64,000 nucleotides of DNA from Karalla daura (lineage: Eukaryota; Chordata; Actinopteri; Chaetodontiformes; Leiognathidae), in the NCBI GenBank assembly GCA_029224185.1, contig CM055188.1, forward strand, positions 31,982,389 through 32,046,388, read 5' to 3'. Made by a program: the position numbers and the translations under genes. The notes under the pieces are model-generated. The model was not told where the DNA came from. It worked only from the letters and a program-made list of their open reading frames with translations, and did no database searches. Each line of letters starts with the position of its first letter. The first letter of the stretch is position 1. Positions 24,101 to 39,100 of the stretch are shown piece by piece.

Positions 24101-27100
24101 AGATTGGGGGAATCAGGTTTCTGTTTGACAACCTGATCGAGTCCCTTGAGCGGTATAAGACGAGCAGCGGGTTCGGCTGCATTCTGGCTCACAGCATGGG
24201 CCTTGGAAAGACCCTGCAGGTCATCTCCTTCATAGACGTCCTGCTAATGAACACTGAGGCCCGCACAGTCCTAATCATCGTTCCAGTGAGTGATGTAGCC
24301 CATTGGTCTGCTGCTGTTTAAAGAATAAGACATCTCATCAGAATATAATAATGTGTTTGTCTAGTCACTAGGTACTATGTATGACTTTTAGTATGAGAAC
24401 ATGTGTGAATGATGTTTGTAGATTATAAAATTATAATTGTGCCCGATATTAAAGTAAAAACAATGAGTTTCTCTAGATCCATTTTCTTTCACATACACAT
24501 AGATTGCATGAGTTACAGTAATGAGTCAGTCCTGATACTCTGAATAAGAGCACGCATATTTATGTTGCCCAGAGTAACTTTGATGCGTTTGCTGTGCCGC
24601 AGGTGAACACGCTGCAGAACTGGCTGACTGAGTTCAACATCTGGCTCCCAGCGCAGGAGAACCTCCACGCAGACCCGGCACAGATCAGGGGGCGCTCCTT
24701 CAAAGTTCACGTCCTCAACGATGAGCACAAGTATGAAACGCAGGAACTGTCCTGTAAGGTTCAGGTGACCAGTGTAGAGCTGCCACTCACGCTGCACTGC
24801 TTGTGATCTGCAGAACAACGGTAGCCAGGGCCCGAGTCGTGGACATCTGGTTCAAAGACGGAGGGGTGCTGTTGATGGGATACGAGATGTACCGCCTGCT
24901 GTCCCTGAAGAGGACGTTTGTCGTGGGCAAAAAGAGAAAATCAAAGAAACCTGCACAGCCCGTCATCATAGACCTAGAAGAAGAAGACCGCCAGCAGGAG
25001 CTTATGGATGGTCAGCAGAAGTCACTTGTTAAAGGAGACCCAGAGTGGAAAAAACACTTTTACCTAAAAGTTGATAAGCTCTGTTGTTAATCAAGGAAGG
25101 TTAAGTCACGTGACCCTTCATGTGAGTGACAGGCAGGACAGTCAATCAGAGAAACACCCAGGGCACCAGATCTGTGCAGAACCAGACTATGACATTCACA
25201 TTCCTAAAGATAGTAAAAGGGTTCAGGGGTAGTGTCTGAGGCGTTGACTGCAACAGTTCCTCAAAAAATAATATAATAGTAATTAAGCATTGAAAGCACT
25301 TAAGCATTTAAAACATTTTTTGAGATTGATTTTAAGATATTAAGTCAAAATTCTCTGATCTCTGCTTCTTGAGCTTCTTTTTCATTTCTTCAGTCCTCTG
25401 ACAAAATTGACAATATATGACGATTTATTCAAGATTCAAGTCATCTTTCATGTCAGTTGTGGGACATGAATCAAGCTGAAAGTTGATCCTCACGCACTCA
25501 CAGTGCAACATGTAAGAAGTAGTAAAAAATAAAATGCAAAAGAGAAATGCAGTAGACAGTCATAGATTTTTTAAATACAAGAAATAATACTATACAAGAA
25601 TAATTGATCAATAAATAACCAGATCCTAATGAAATAAGGTGGGTTTTTTTTTTATTAAATCTTACCATGTGTTTTATGAAAAGGACATTGTTGATGCACT
25701 TTTCACCATAACTTTCATGATTGTTGCAGCTCCACACTTATGTTGGAACCAATTCTCCATAGCTTCTATGTTAACACAGCAAACAGAGAAACAATCGTTC
25801 TAGATTCTTTGTTAGACTGTGAAACTGTGCACATTAAAAGGTTAGTTCACTTGTCTGTTTCCAGGCATTGAGAGGGCGATAGTGAGGCCCGGTCCAGACC
25901 TGGTGATCTGTGACGAGGGTCACAGGATCAAGAACTACCACGCCAGCACGTCTCAGGCTCTGAAGAACATCCGCTCCCGGCGCCGAGTGGTTCTGACGGG
26001 TTACCCGCTGCAGAACAACCTCATCGAGTACTGGTGCATGGTCGACTTTGTGCGGCCTGACTTTTTGGGCACGCGTCAGGAGTTCAGCAACATGTTTGAG
26101 CGGCCCATCCTGAACGGGCAGTGTGTGGACAGCACGCCACAGGACATCCGCCTGATGCGCTACCGAAGCCACGTTCTGCACAGTCTGCTGGAGGGCTTCG
26201 TCCAGAGGTGAACTCAAGCCGCCTTCACGTTACTGTCCTCAGGAAAATAAAAGCAGTGTTTGAGAAGAGTCGATAAAGTGCTTTTAGAGCGTTCTGTGCA
26301 CGAGCCATGACGCTGATGAAGTCGACACACCACAGTTCTGTTTTGTTCATCATTTTATTACAGTGGTGATGAATTTGGGGAAAAATTATGAGCCTAAAAA
26401 GTATAAAAACATGGTAATACTGACTTCAATGAGATTTTTTTGGGTGTTCAGGCTCTTTCCAAAACATTTTTATGTTTGAAATATTTCAGTTTTGTACATT
26501 TCCAGGGTTGATGGAGGCAGATTTAGAAACTAGAGTGGTACGGATCACTCACCTGTCTGTCTGCTCTGCCTGCATTACAGACGCGGCCATGACGTGCTGA
26601 GAGACCAACTTCCCTCCAAACAGGAGCATGTGATTCTGGTGCGCCTGTCTCCCATCCAGAGGGCGCTGTACATCGAGTTCATGAGACGCTTCAAAGATGC
26701 GGGGAACAGCGGCTGGCTCAGCCTGAACCCGCTCAAAGCTTTCTGCGTGTGCTGCAAGGTCTGATCATTCTGTGTGTTTCAGAGAGAGATGATTGGAGGA
26801 CCAAGATGTTGTTTTTGCTCTATTCAGTTTCCATCTTGACTCTGTGGTCTGAGCATAGGGGAGAACATGTACTTTCTGCTGAATTGACAGAGAAGTAAGA
26901 GAGTAGTGCATAGGAGAGCGAACAAGTGGAGAGAGAAAAGGGTGAAGGATGAAAACTGTAGCTTTAATCTTTCATTCTTCCCCTGTGAATCCTGAAGTTG
27001 CTGTGTTTTGTTTGATAGCGACACATGAGTGGGAAAAGAAGAAACACTCAAGAAATCTGTTTTCCACTGATCCCCTCAGATCTGGAACCACCCGGATGTC

Positions 27101-30100
27101 CTCTATGAAACCCTGCAGAAGGAGAATCAGGGCAGCGAGCAGGACCTGGATCTGGATGATATCGCTTCAACTAGCAAAACCAAAGTAACTGAATCGAGCA
27201 AGAGCAACAGCGCTACGCCCCTGTCGAATCTCTCCCAGGATCGAGCCAATCAAACCATCTCGTATGACTGGGTACGTGGGTGCTCTCTTTACCTGGTGTA
27301 CACAAGATAGAAAAAAGTCTGTTAATGTCTCTGTTACTCAGTGGTCTGTTTTCATGTCTCAGGCGAACGAGCTAATGTCATACTACCAGACAGGAATTCT
27401 GGAGTCCTCTGCCAAGATGGTTCTGCTCTTCTTTTTGATTGAAGAAAGTATCAAAAGAAAAGACAAGATTTTGGTCTTCAGGTAAGTCCTCAGCATTCAT
27501 TGTACTTAACGGTATTTATCAGTGAAGCAGGGGATTACTCCTTCAATAATCCCAACATCTTCTGAGGGTTTCTGCCTCTTCCTGGTTTTCCTTTGAAGCA
27601 GGGATGTGCAAAACTCAGTATTTAGAACTATTCAGATTTATTATTTAGAACTATTTTCTTTGGGAACTTGATGAATGCGTTGAATTGGTATTTTATTTGT
27701 TGCAAAGAATAAATTTCAGTAGTATTTGGTGAAATTCCACTCAGTCACGTAACAGAGATTAATATATTAAATCCAACATGTATCACATCATTAATTGTTA
27801 ATATTATTGTCCCTACACTTGGAACCAGTAGTGGGCCATGCCTTTCACACCTAGGCCTTCAGTGATGTCCTACTTAGTCAGACCTGAATAAATACCCCTC
27901 ATAACACCATCATTATGACACCACGCCTAGAGAAATAATGTAAAGAAGCACACTTACATACCACTGGGTGCTGCAGCACCTCAATCATGTCCAACAGTAT
28001 TATAAGCTATTTTCCAGAGTATTTAAAAATCAATAAACCCACATCAGCAGTTTAAACATGTCACTACACATGGTGCTGTCAAACTCACAAACTTTCCCTG
28101 TGCACCTGTTCATTGAGCTGTGCATCCGCTCTGTGGTCCCCAAACGTTTTTTCCAAGTGTCCAGGTGTCCAGACGTGCTTTGGCATCTCATTGCTGCCTT
28201 GGTCAAAGTGTTTAAGTTTGCACATTCAGTGTAGCTCCAAACACCAACTGGTTCCTTTGCAAACAAAAGGCATTCCCAGCAGAACAACTTGCATTGCCCC
28301 TTGGAAGCAGTTAGCCAGGGATAGCACTCACAGTTACTTGACTGGAAGTGGCTGACAAACCTCTTTCCTCACCTGGGACAGGTCAGCTAACTCAGGGTTA
28401 GCTGACCTCGTCTCACGAGAGCTAGCTTCTCTTCAAAGCTCCTCTTGAAAATGGCGAGTATATCTGCAGCTAAACCTGTGTTTTCTTCACCTTCGGCCAC
28501 TGTGGATCAAAAAGAACTAAAAGCTGAAGTAAATATACGTTGTTAGATTTTTCTGCTAACAGCCCCCAGGTGTGTTCTGGTGTGGCTCTGTAGATCTGCA
28601 TAGCGCTGCAGGCACTCACAAGTGAGGATCCAGTCACAGGACGCGCACATGTCACGTTCACCATGAGGCCAGCTCGTGATCTGATCGGCTTTCACAACTA
28701 TCGATCAACTATCAACACAGACACCGCCTTGTTGACTCTGAAGGCCTCAGACAGATTTCATACAACCTGGCAACACAAGCTAGCTGAGTTCTGATTGGAT
28801 AAAAACTGACGTAAAAATACAACACTGGGATATAATATAACATGAATATGAAGTATAATGTTATGTATATATTTAGGGAAAATACATTAAAAATTATATT
28901 AACTTTTGTCATGAATAGTTGTGTTAGGCCAGCAGAGAAGGCCTTGCTAACAGTCCATCAGTGCTCAGAACAAAGAATTGCATCAACATTTCAACTGAAA
29001 CACTCGGTCTAATGCCAACAGGTCGTGGTGACAGCCTGCAGTTTACACACATTAGTTTTTTCTATTTGTTTTCAATACTGACCGTGAAATGTAGCAGCAA
29101 GGAAGCTCGCAATCAAATACTGCATGTCTCATGTTGTGTTGCCTTGTTAATATAAATCAAATTTAGTTTTTATTAGATTAAATAAACCAACATTTCCCTT
29201 AAAGAGTAATTAAACACATCATATTGAAATAGTCTAATTGTTGACCACAATTCCTCAATAACATATATGAAATTTCTTTGAAGTTTGAGAGATTCTTCCT
29301 TTCTGCAAATCAAATTCAATACAAACTCGAGAATCATGTTGAAATTTAAGGGACAGAAACAGTATTATTGTTACTTTACACTGCAGAAGCTCTAAGTCAT
29401 GGGCATGTGGTGCAAAAAGACAGATTTGTTCACTCGTGCTCTTGGAGCAGAATTTTGTTTGATTCATTTCAGGCATTTATTTTGATCAATATAACTATTT
29501 CTGCACTTCGGGTTCAAATACATTGTTGCTGATGATTTGGTATTTTCTCACAAACTGAGTTGACTGAGTTCACACTGGCAGGTGCTTCTAATGTACTTCT
29601 CATATATGTATTACACATTTAATCTTGCTGATCTGAAACGAACAGCACTGAAAAGCGAGCATGAGTCTCAGCAATGTTTCACAAGATTTTTGTTCAGAAG
29701 GACGATCAAATGGACTTCATTTTCAAGTGAAGGTAAGACCATGCTGACACTGTCATAGTGCACAACTAAAAAGACCTCCTCTTAATTAGTGACAGGAGCA
29801 TAAAAAAAGTGAAAGTGTTTTATTCTTATTAAAGAAATGAATAAAACTTCACTTGCATGTGTACGAGTTGTGGAATTGCAGTGACAGCTTAAAACATTTG
29901 GAGGCAGGCTGTCTGTGGTGACAGTTGTTTGTCACAGTATTCCATTCGATGCTATGCAGTGGGAGAAAGACTCATTGTGATCCTGAGAAGCGCTCGTCTC
30001 AAGAAAGAAAATCTTTGGTGACTGGTGAATGTCTCTAATGTTTTCTGCTCCTTCAGACACACCAGACCAGCTCTAGGTAGGTAGGTAGGATAAAGAGGTG

Positions 30101-33100
30101 CTATTGGAAGAGGAGGGTCTTCAGGAGATTCTTTAAGACAGTTAGGGATGCTCCCTCTCTAATGCTGCTGGGAAGTTTCTTCCACCACCTAGGGACCACA
30201 ACAGTCTGGACTGTGCCTAGGGGTAGCAGTGCCAGCAGGTGTTGTTGGGAGGACAATAGTGCTTGAGATGGAGTATAAACCTGAGTGATGGAATTCAGGT
30301 AAGTGGGAATACACCCACAGGTCACTCTGCACACAAACACAGGTGAGTTGAGTTTAATTCAGCCAGCTGAGGTCTATCAGAGGTGTGGTCACATGACCTC
30401 TTTGGTTGGATGGAGACATCATCTGCACAGGGTTTGTGGTGCCTTAGGGAAGGCCTGCCAGGAGAGAACTGCAGGAATCAAGGTGGTTGGTGGCCATTGT
30501 GTGAACCAGGAGCTGGGCCTGGTCCTGACTCAGGTATGACCTGATTCTGTGACTGTGAAGAGACATGATGGGGAGACTGCTGCAGTGTGCTCTGTGAGGG
30601 GGAGCTGGTCATCAGCCCTGACACACTGGTTTTACAGGTTGAGTTGGAGATTGTGATCCATCAGCCACTTTTATGTGTCTGAGAGATAAGCGGAGATCTG
30701 TCCAGACACAGCGGGATCATCTGGTGGGAAGGACAGATAGAGCTGGGTGTCATCTGGGGGGGGGCTGTGAGGAGTGGATGAGAAGGTAAATTGTGCCCTT
30801 GCTAGGAAACTGTTAAGTTTTGATCTATTCAGACAAGAATTAAACCAGTAGAGCACTTTGCCAAACATGGCCATTTCAGATTGTGGTTAGCAGGGTATGG
30901 TGGTTCACTGTATCAAAAGTAGCTGATAGGTCTAGAAGGATAAGGACGGCAGACCTAGCAGCCTCTAGAGCTTCTGTTACAGACAACCAAGCCTTTTCAG
31001 TGGAGTGGCTGCTCTTAAAGCCTGACTGATTGGGGTCAGAAAGGGTGTTGTTCATGAGGGAGTGTGAGACCTGATTGAAGCCCTTTCAATGGCTTTTGAA
31101 AGAAAGGGAAGAAGAGAAACCGACCAGTAATTCTCAACTTGATCTGGATCCAGTGACGCTTTCTTGTGCAGGTGCACCACTGGAGCCTGTTTGATTTCTG
31201 ATAGTTTCCACTTTTTCCATGAAGAAGAAGGCGAGGGACTCCGCAGAGAGATTCACCATTGGTGGTGGAGGATTGAAGGTGGAAAATAGTTTGCAGGTGT
31301 CTTTGCTGCTCTTGATTTTGTTGTTGTAGAAAACAGATGTGGCAGCACAGATGCTAGAATAGAAGGAGGCTACAAGTGACTGATAGGCGGGAGGATAGAG
31401 CAGGAGGATAGAGTGGAACAGAGACCCCGATGCCTCGTTTACCTCCAGAGTGGAGAAGGAAGTGAGTGGGTAAAGTGGAGGCCTCTTTGGAGGAGAGAGG
31501 CTGTGGAGGTTGTGGTGGAATGACCCCAGAGCTGGTGGGGCAGATAAGAGTGTTCAAAGACATGGAGTAAAATTTATAAAGGCATGGATAGAAAGGTGAT
31601 GAAGTGTGGTCTTGAGGCAGTCCGTGACACAGTTGTGGGTGAAGACAAGATCAAGTTCTTTGCCAGCCTTGTAGGTAAGAAGGATGCAGATCGGTGTCAA
31701 ATCAAAAGAGTTTATCAGAGAACCCAGCAGAGCATGGGTTTAAATGAATATTCATACATTCATAGTTAGCAGACACTTATGGTCAGGAATGGATGACAGG
31801 AAAGTATCAAATCCATCCATGTGGCCTCTGCAGATGAGTTGGGAAGGTCCTCTGGACAGCATGGTACTCAAAGGAGTTTAATTGTATGGAGGTAACAGTG
31901 GAGTGAATTTTCACGTTGGATATCAGGAGACATGTTCCTCATCCTCTTCCTGTCAGATGGGACTTGTTTGCAGAGAGTGCAGCTGGGGTGGCCTGAGTTT
32001 GATCCAGATCTCAGTGATTGCCAGTCAGCTTTGTTGACCGCAGATTGCCAGTTCCATTACAGAAAAGTCTGTGTGGGAGAACATTGCTGAAGTACTCGTA
32101 GGTTAGCTAGATTTCTTTGCCCTCTGGTACAGTGAGGCTTTCTGTGTGTACTGGAGACAACAGGAATGGAGAGACACAAAACGGGGCTGTGCAAGTATGG
32201 CTAGTAATAATTTGTGGTAGGAACGCTTCACTCGGCAGATTTGTGCAGGAAGAGTTGCTGGTTTTTACCCGAGTCGGTGTGCACATGAGAATGATGCTTC
32301 TGCTGACACTACATGCTATTCCCTGACTAAATTTACGGCAGTAGATATGAGGTGGAGAGCACGGGAGGTCTGACACCTCTGGACTCCGAGGTTGCACTCT
32401 GGGTGAAGCTTATCTGGTTGACAACAGAGCCCAACAGATGTGCTCTACAACCGCAGCCTCACGTCACGCTGTGAGCTTGTCCCGGGTGTAGAGAAGCTTT
32501 AGCACACTAGCTGATCTCTCAACTATGGTTCCCATACCGCCTAACTCAGCTGCCTCCGTCCTGGCTTGTTCATCAACTCACAAGGAGTGAAGCCAAAACT
32601 CCTCACAGAAACACTGGGCTGTGTCCCTGTCACTGTGGGAATAAGATCTTGAGCAAGGGTACACACCAAGTCTGCTTGTGCCGTTATCTGGTTATCTGGT
32701 AACGATCTTCACTTCTCTTGTGCCTGGAGAGGAGGTGGAGATCATGGTGGAGGGTACTGGCCACAGTACTGGCCAGTATTGACTTGAGCTCCCAGTCAGA
32801 GCTAGCTTCAGCCACTTCTTCACTGATGAAGACATCCAGGAACTGGACTGAGATGAAGATGACACCTCAGATATCCTTTAGACTTCTTCACTCCCAGAGT
32901 CTTCTTGGACATTTCCTGGCTTGCCATTGTCGTTTCAACAGCAGAGATGCCACCCGTCCCATTACCAGAGCAACTCCTCAGTAAGCACAATAGTTATCGG
33001 TGTCCTAAAAGTTGCTGTAGCACAGGAACAATGTCGTGGAGAGACAAAACATAAATATATAAAAAACAAATATGTTTAGAACTAACTAAGAGCTTTGATG

Positions 33101-36100
33101 TGACATTTGTATTTTGTTTTTAATTTCACAATTTCAACCCCCCCATCCTTATACAACCCTTACAAGATATTCTTTTGCAGCCTGCAATGGTTTTTTCATC
33201 CCTTGCTCTGATGGCACTGGGGGGACTGGGACACTGGAAAGTGCTTATGGGCAGGGGAATGGGCACATGCTTCCATGTCTTCCAGAGTGGGCAATAACAG
33301 CAGAAGAAAGTTGCTGTATCGCTAGTTGCTTTTTTGATAAAGAGGCCTAGTGGGGCCTCGGAAGTCGCAAAATATAGTGACAAGTCGCCAAGTTGGCAAA
33401 CCAAAGGAGTTTACCCCCTTCTTCCCGGAGACAAGATGGAGCACTCTTGAAAAGACCCCCACAGAAGCAGATGGACATGGTGCCTCTTCCTTTGACTGCA
33501 AGGTTAAGTCCTAAGAACTGTCACTATCAGTGATGGAGGCAATCATTGGGCTGAAGAATCAAGTCTGTTGGATACATTCTTTAAGCTCAGCAACACCAAA
33601 AGAGCTGGAAGACCACAGTAAACGAGTGCGGTGGATGATGGAAGAATTCTTTCCCTGCCAGATCAAGAACACAGCGCTGCTGGTTTAATGACTTGGGCAC
33701 ATGTGGCTGCCAGTGGAACTGGTTCCTGGTGTGCCCGAGAACAAGGAGGAACTGAAGATGGCAGCAGAATTAAAATGGCCAATTTGGTTTATGATTGTGT
33801 CATTATTCCTCAACCAATCACCTGATTTGGATGTAAATATTCTCAAACTAAACCTGAAAGTCTGGACTTCAAGCACACTGTGATCGTTTATTGTCAAATC
33901 CTTTGTGTTGGTGCACAGAGCCAAAATGCTGCAAATAGTCTGTGTCCAAATAAACTGGGTCCAGCTGTAAGTATCTGATGTATTCAAAGGTCCAAAAGCG
34001 TTGGTTACTGTCCAGCCAAGAACCTCACCGCACGTCGCTCCTTCACATTTGTCTGATGGTGTATTTCACCTCTTCTATCTTTCTTTGTTTTTCTGTCTGC
34101 TCACCAGTCAAAGTTTGTCCACCCTGTCGGTCATCGAGAACTTCTTAGCAAAAAGAAGCATGCCGGCGGGCATCAGTGGAGAGGGCCGAACCTGGGTTCG
34201 CAACGTCAACTACTACCGTGAGTCATCCACTCTGTGCTCTCGCTCCAAACCTGCAGCTCAGCAGAGAAGCTGCTGTGATGGTCTTTACTGATTTCTAAAC
34301 ACCGGCTGCCATTTCTGAAGTTCTCCAAACTTTTCTCTTCTCTTCATTTTTTCCTTTTCTGTACATGTTGAACGTATTTTCCTTTGGTATAGTTAGAGGT
34401 TCTTCCACTCTTCTTGCCTCTTGGCCAAGAGGAAAAATATTTCTTCTACAGATTTGTCACCAACAGGATCTGCTGTTAATTTATGCTTATAGAGCATGGT
34501 GAGATAACATTGTTATGAATTGGCACTCTGAATAAAGCTGAATCGAATTGAAAAATCCTCCATCTTTATCTCTTGTATTCAATGAAACATAATACCATGA
34601 TACCTTGTCCTTACCTTTGTCTTTCTGCAAGTTATAATGAGCTGAGTTGTTTCTTGGACACAGTATTAAGATTTATGTCTGCGTACAGGACTGGATGGGA
34701 GCACATCTGCCTCGGAAAGAGAGCGTCTAATCAATCAGTTCAATGACCCAGAGAACCAGACAACATGGCTCTTCCTTCTCTCCACCAGGTATGTGTCTCT
34801 GCTTTTGTCATCACGTTACATCCTCTCCAGGGGGACACAGATTTTGACTTTTATTTTGCTCCTCCTCTCAGAGCGGGCTGCCTAGGGGTCAATTTGATTG
34901 GCGCCAACCGAGTTGTTGTATTTGATGCCTCCTGGAACCCGTGTCACGACGCGCAAGCGGTGTGTAGGGTTTATCGATATGGCCAGAAGAAACCCTGCTA
35001 CATTTACCGACTTGTTTGTGATTACACGTTGGAGAAAAGGATCTATGACAGACAAGTGTCCAAACAGAGCATGTCCGGTAAGAGCTTTAATTTTCTGGAC
35101 TGATGGACACTGAAGTTTGACTTTCAAAGGCAAATTGCTGTTTAACTTGAAGGTGATCTACGGTGTATTCAGACCTGGTCGTGTTTCATCCCAAAAATTG
35201 GTTTGGTTGGGCAAATGTGAACACAGCAATCGAGACAATGTGTGGAATAAAACAAGCGGCCAAGATCACCAAGAAGGGATGGTCTCTGCTGGCTTCCACT
35301 CATTGCTTGTTCCATTCACTCCATTCACATGAAACAAGACTGGCCCATTGCTACACACAACTACCTGATACTCCATGTTGCCTGACTAGCAAGTGAACAG
35401 TTGGTTTGCACATGCCATTTGTTCCCAACTTTGGATGCTTGGTCCTGTTGGAACACAAATGACCTCAAAAGTAAACTGGGACAACTGTAGCCCCCCCCGA
35501 AGCCCCTGAGTCCAAACAAAGTAATCAAGCCAGAGGTCTGAATACACTGAAAAAACGTTTTTACCTGCTTTTTTGGAAACAATGCTTGGTCTCCAACCAA
35601 AAGATGTCACGTCCTTAGTGTGACAAATATTTCAAGTGTGAACAACAGCAAGTCAGAAATGGTGATGAGCCTCATCCTTATTTGTCCCCAGTACCAGAGG
35701 CTTTTATTTGTGTTGTCTTGTCTGGGTCGTGGTGTCCCTGGTCACTTCCAACAACTCCTATACCAACTGACATATCTCTCCAGCGTGTTCTGTCTCCTCC
35801 TGAATGGACATGACCAGAAGTCCCCTCCTGTTAGGAACCACCTCAGCTGGTTCCTCTCAATGCAGAGGAGCGGGGCCTCTACTTTAAGCCTCTCTTGAGT
35901 GTCTGGTCTCCTTGCCCTCTGTCTAAATTTGACACCCAGACATGCTGCAGGGAAAACTCATTGCAGCTGCTTGTTTTCATGATCTCGTTATATTTGGTAT
36001 TATGCCTTTGAACCTGAGTGAGTTTTAAAATGTTGTCTTCTTCTGGTTTGAAGACCGTGTGGTTGATGACCTAAACCCAGTGCTGAACTTCACACGGAAG

Positions 36101-39100
36101 GAAGTGGAGTCACTGCTGCACTTTGTGGAGGAGGAACCCCCTCCAGTTTCTTTTGACAACTGGGAGAACTTTGAGGAAGTGATATTCCAGGCTTGTCAGT
36201 GTTACCCACATCTAATCACTAAGGTACGGCTGCATGTTGAGGTGGTTTGATGAGCTTGTCACAAACTTGGAACTTCTTTTTGTGGATTAAAAAACAAATG
36301 TGTTTGGATCCTGATCTGTACTTACCCCTCCTCTCCATCTTCCTCATTAGCAACCCTTCTATCACGAGTATCTGCTGGCCGACCGCAAGGAGTCGAAGCT
36401 GACCAAAGCAGAGAAGAGGGCAGCGAAGAGGGGCTACGAGGAGGAGAAACGAGCCTCTGTTGCCTGCTCTCGGCAGTCGTACGCGCCCTACTACCCAACC
36501 AGTGATCATACTCCCACACCAGGGTTCAGCTCCTGGTATGTAATGCTTGAGGCTTGTGTGCTCTTTGTTTGACTCATTTTGTGGTTGCAGACAGCATTAA
36601 GCTGAGTTTTTGATTTTTTTTTCTCTAGGAATTCCTTGACGTGGTCTGACGACACAACTGTGCCAAAAAACAAGTCCATCCAGTCGACTCCAATTCCCAT
36701 GATGCCTCGGCAGGTTAGCATGGGTATGCCTGGTGCGAGCTCTAGCAGCAGCCTTTCTGCTAACCTCCCACAGAAAGGAGTTTATGTGCAGAAGATTGTT
36801 CTGGTGTCAGGTAATTCATCCCTTTACATTTTTTTCCATTAAAAAGAAATTCAGCGTTGGGGAAAAGCCCACGTATTAACTTTGTCTGGACCGACAGATA
36901 TTGTAATCCCAGGATCCAACACAGCAGATGATCAGGCTCAGATAAATGCAGGAGAGAGCATCCATGTGATCAGAGGATCTAAAGGTAGATGTAGAAATGA
37001 TTGCTGTCTGAATACCCAGCAGTATGGGTCGTTGACTCCATCACATGATGTCTTCTTCACTGTAGGTACCTACATCAGGACGAATGACGGGAGAATTTTC
37101 GCTATTCGATCGGGAAAGATCGGCAGAACTACAGTCGGGAGCTCTGCTGCTTCAAGTGGTGCAATTTCATATTTCCTGTTCTTGATTCCTGCCACCTCGC
37201 TTATTTACGTTTGCATGTTCTCATCCCCATTTAACCCTGATAGAGTGAGTTGTGTAGTGTCCTGCTTTTCTTAGAGGGAGGAAATAACCCAAGTTGTAAT
37301 GTTGCATCATGCGGGTCAGGGGATGGAGCAATGGCTGGTTATAGAAATCCGCTCTTCAAGGATTTCTGGGGATTGGACACTTTTCATTGACTAAAATCTT
37401 GTGCATGTAAACTTATGACCTGATTAACCTTTTTCAGAACCATCCGCACGTTCTTATTCATCTATTGATTTCAGATATTGAAATCAAAGTTTAAAAATCT
37501 GAATGTGAACTCCAAAACAGTTTGCATGCACTTCTTCTTTTTGTTTTGGTGCATGAGTTAATAAAATAAAAAACTGTGAGGCAGCGGTTCGGTGAAATTT
37601 GCAGTAGGATGAGCAGTGCACGACCTCCTGGTCTCTCCTCCAAGTCTGGCTCAAACAGATCGGGCTGTGAACATGTACATGCTGGAAGAGAAAGTTGCTA
37701 GCCTCCATTGGTTGAAAGCCAAGAGCGAACCCAGTATCTATATAGACCAATGTATCAGGATGTCCTTTAATGTCACATAGCAGATGATACTGAGATATAT
37801 TAACGCATTATCACATAAAACAGACTTTGTACTGAGATAACGACATAATATCTCACTATCATGACAAAAAGCTCTTTGTTCTATGGATAACAACATAATT
37901 TGATATCTTGAGAGAATGAACTTAGTTATATTGATAACGGAATGAGTAGTTGATTTTATATTGAGACAATACAATTTATCACGAGAAAACTTTGTTGTAG
38001 TTTTCTTATGGCAATAGAAGTTGATAGGATGAAATCCTTAGCTGGAGGTGATGTGTGAATATAGACAAAACTTGATCTTTGAATTTAAAGTGGCTAACTA
38101 CCTGTTCAGTTCTATTGGTGCAAGAGACTTTCTTCTGCATGTGAACGTCTTACACATGCATACTTATTTTTTATCTCGCTACTCCAAAAAACCTCTATGG
38201 GGAGGGGTTTTTGAATATTTCAGGGTGGAGCGATTCAGTCCTGGCCATTCTTGTCGTGTGTATCAAACTTCATGAGAATATGAGTTTGGTAAAGCGAAAG
38301 GCCAACTGATAAGTTTTATCACTTATTAGTAATAATCTACAGCCACATCGACCAATCAAGACCAACTTCTATACATGCCAAATGGGGAAAAATTGGCGAT
38401 TGAAATCAAAATGGCTGACTTCCTGTTTGGTTCTGACACTTGTTTTTTGTTGACTTTTTTCTGTGTCTGGACAACTTACCCATGGATAAACATTTTCATC
38501 TTCCACTTTCAAAAACATCTCTATGGGAAGAGGTTTCCGAATTTCTCAAGGTGGTGCTCTTGAGCAACTTTACCCCGCCCATGGGTGACGGTCCTATCAG
38601 ATGCATGAGCTGCCTCTTCTTGACCTGCGTATCAAACTTCAAGAGGAATCGAGATGGTAAAGCTGGTTCAATATGCATGGAGGGACATCAGAAGTGGTGG
38701 CGCCATACGGCCACGCCCCTTGACATATTTCATCACAAAGCCATTAAGTCAGTAGGATTGAAGGTGGAGTTCGTCTGGACCACTTACACCTGTACCCATT
38801 TTCATCTTGTTACTCCAATGAAAAGCCTCTATGGGGAGGGGTTTTTGAACATTTCCAGGGGGCGCTGTCGAGTCAGTTTCCCCCCGCCCTTATCAGGTGA
38901 AGACAGGTGATGAATGTTAATGTGAGTGGCAGGTAAGACGACCAGTAGGGAAGGGCACTGGATCCGTGCTGAAACAGACCGCAACGGAACACGAAACGGC
39001 TTGTTCTGTGAGTTGCGTCTCCTCTGACGACTCTCCTCCTCTTCCCTCCAGACGCTCAAGCCTCTGTGACGCAGTCCGTCAGGAACGGATCTCCGTCTCA

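Noticed and set aside
24103..35077. ATRX or RAD54-like paralogue instead of RAD54L2
   Set aside because: The match covers the ARIP4-specific N-terminal, linker and C-terminal exons as well as the helicase core.
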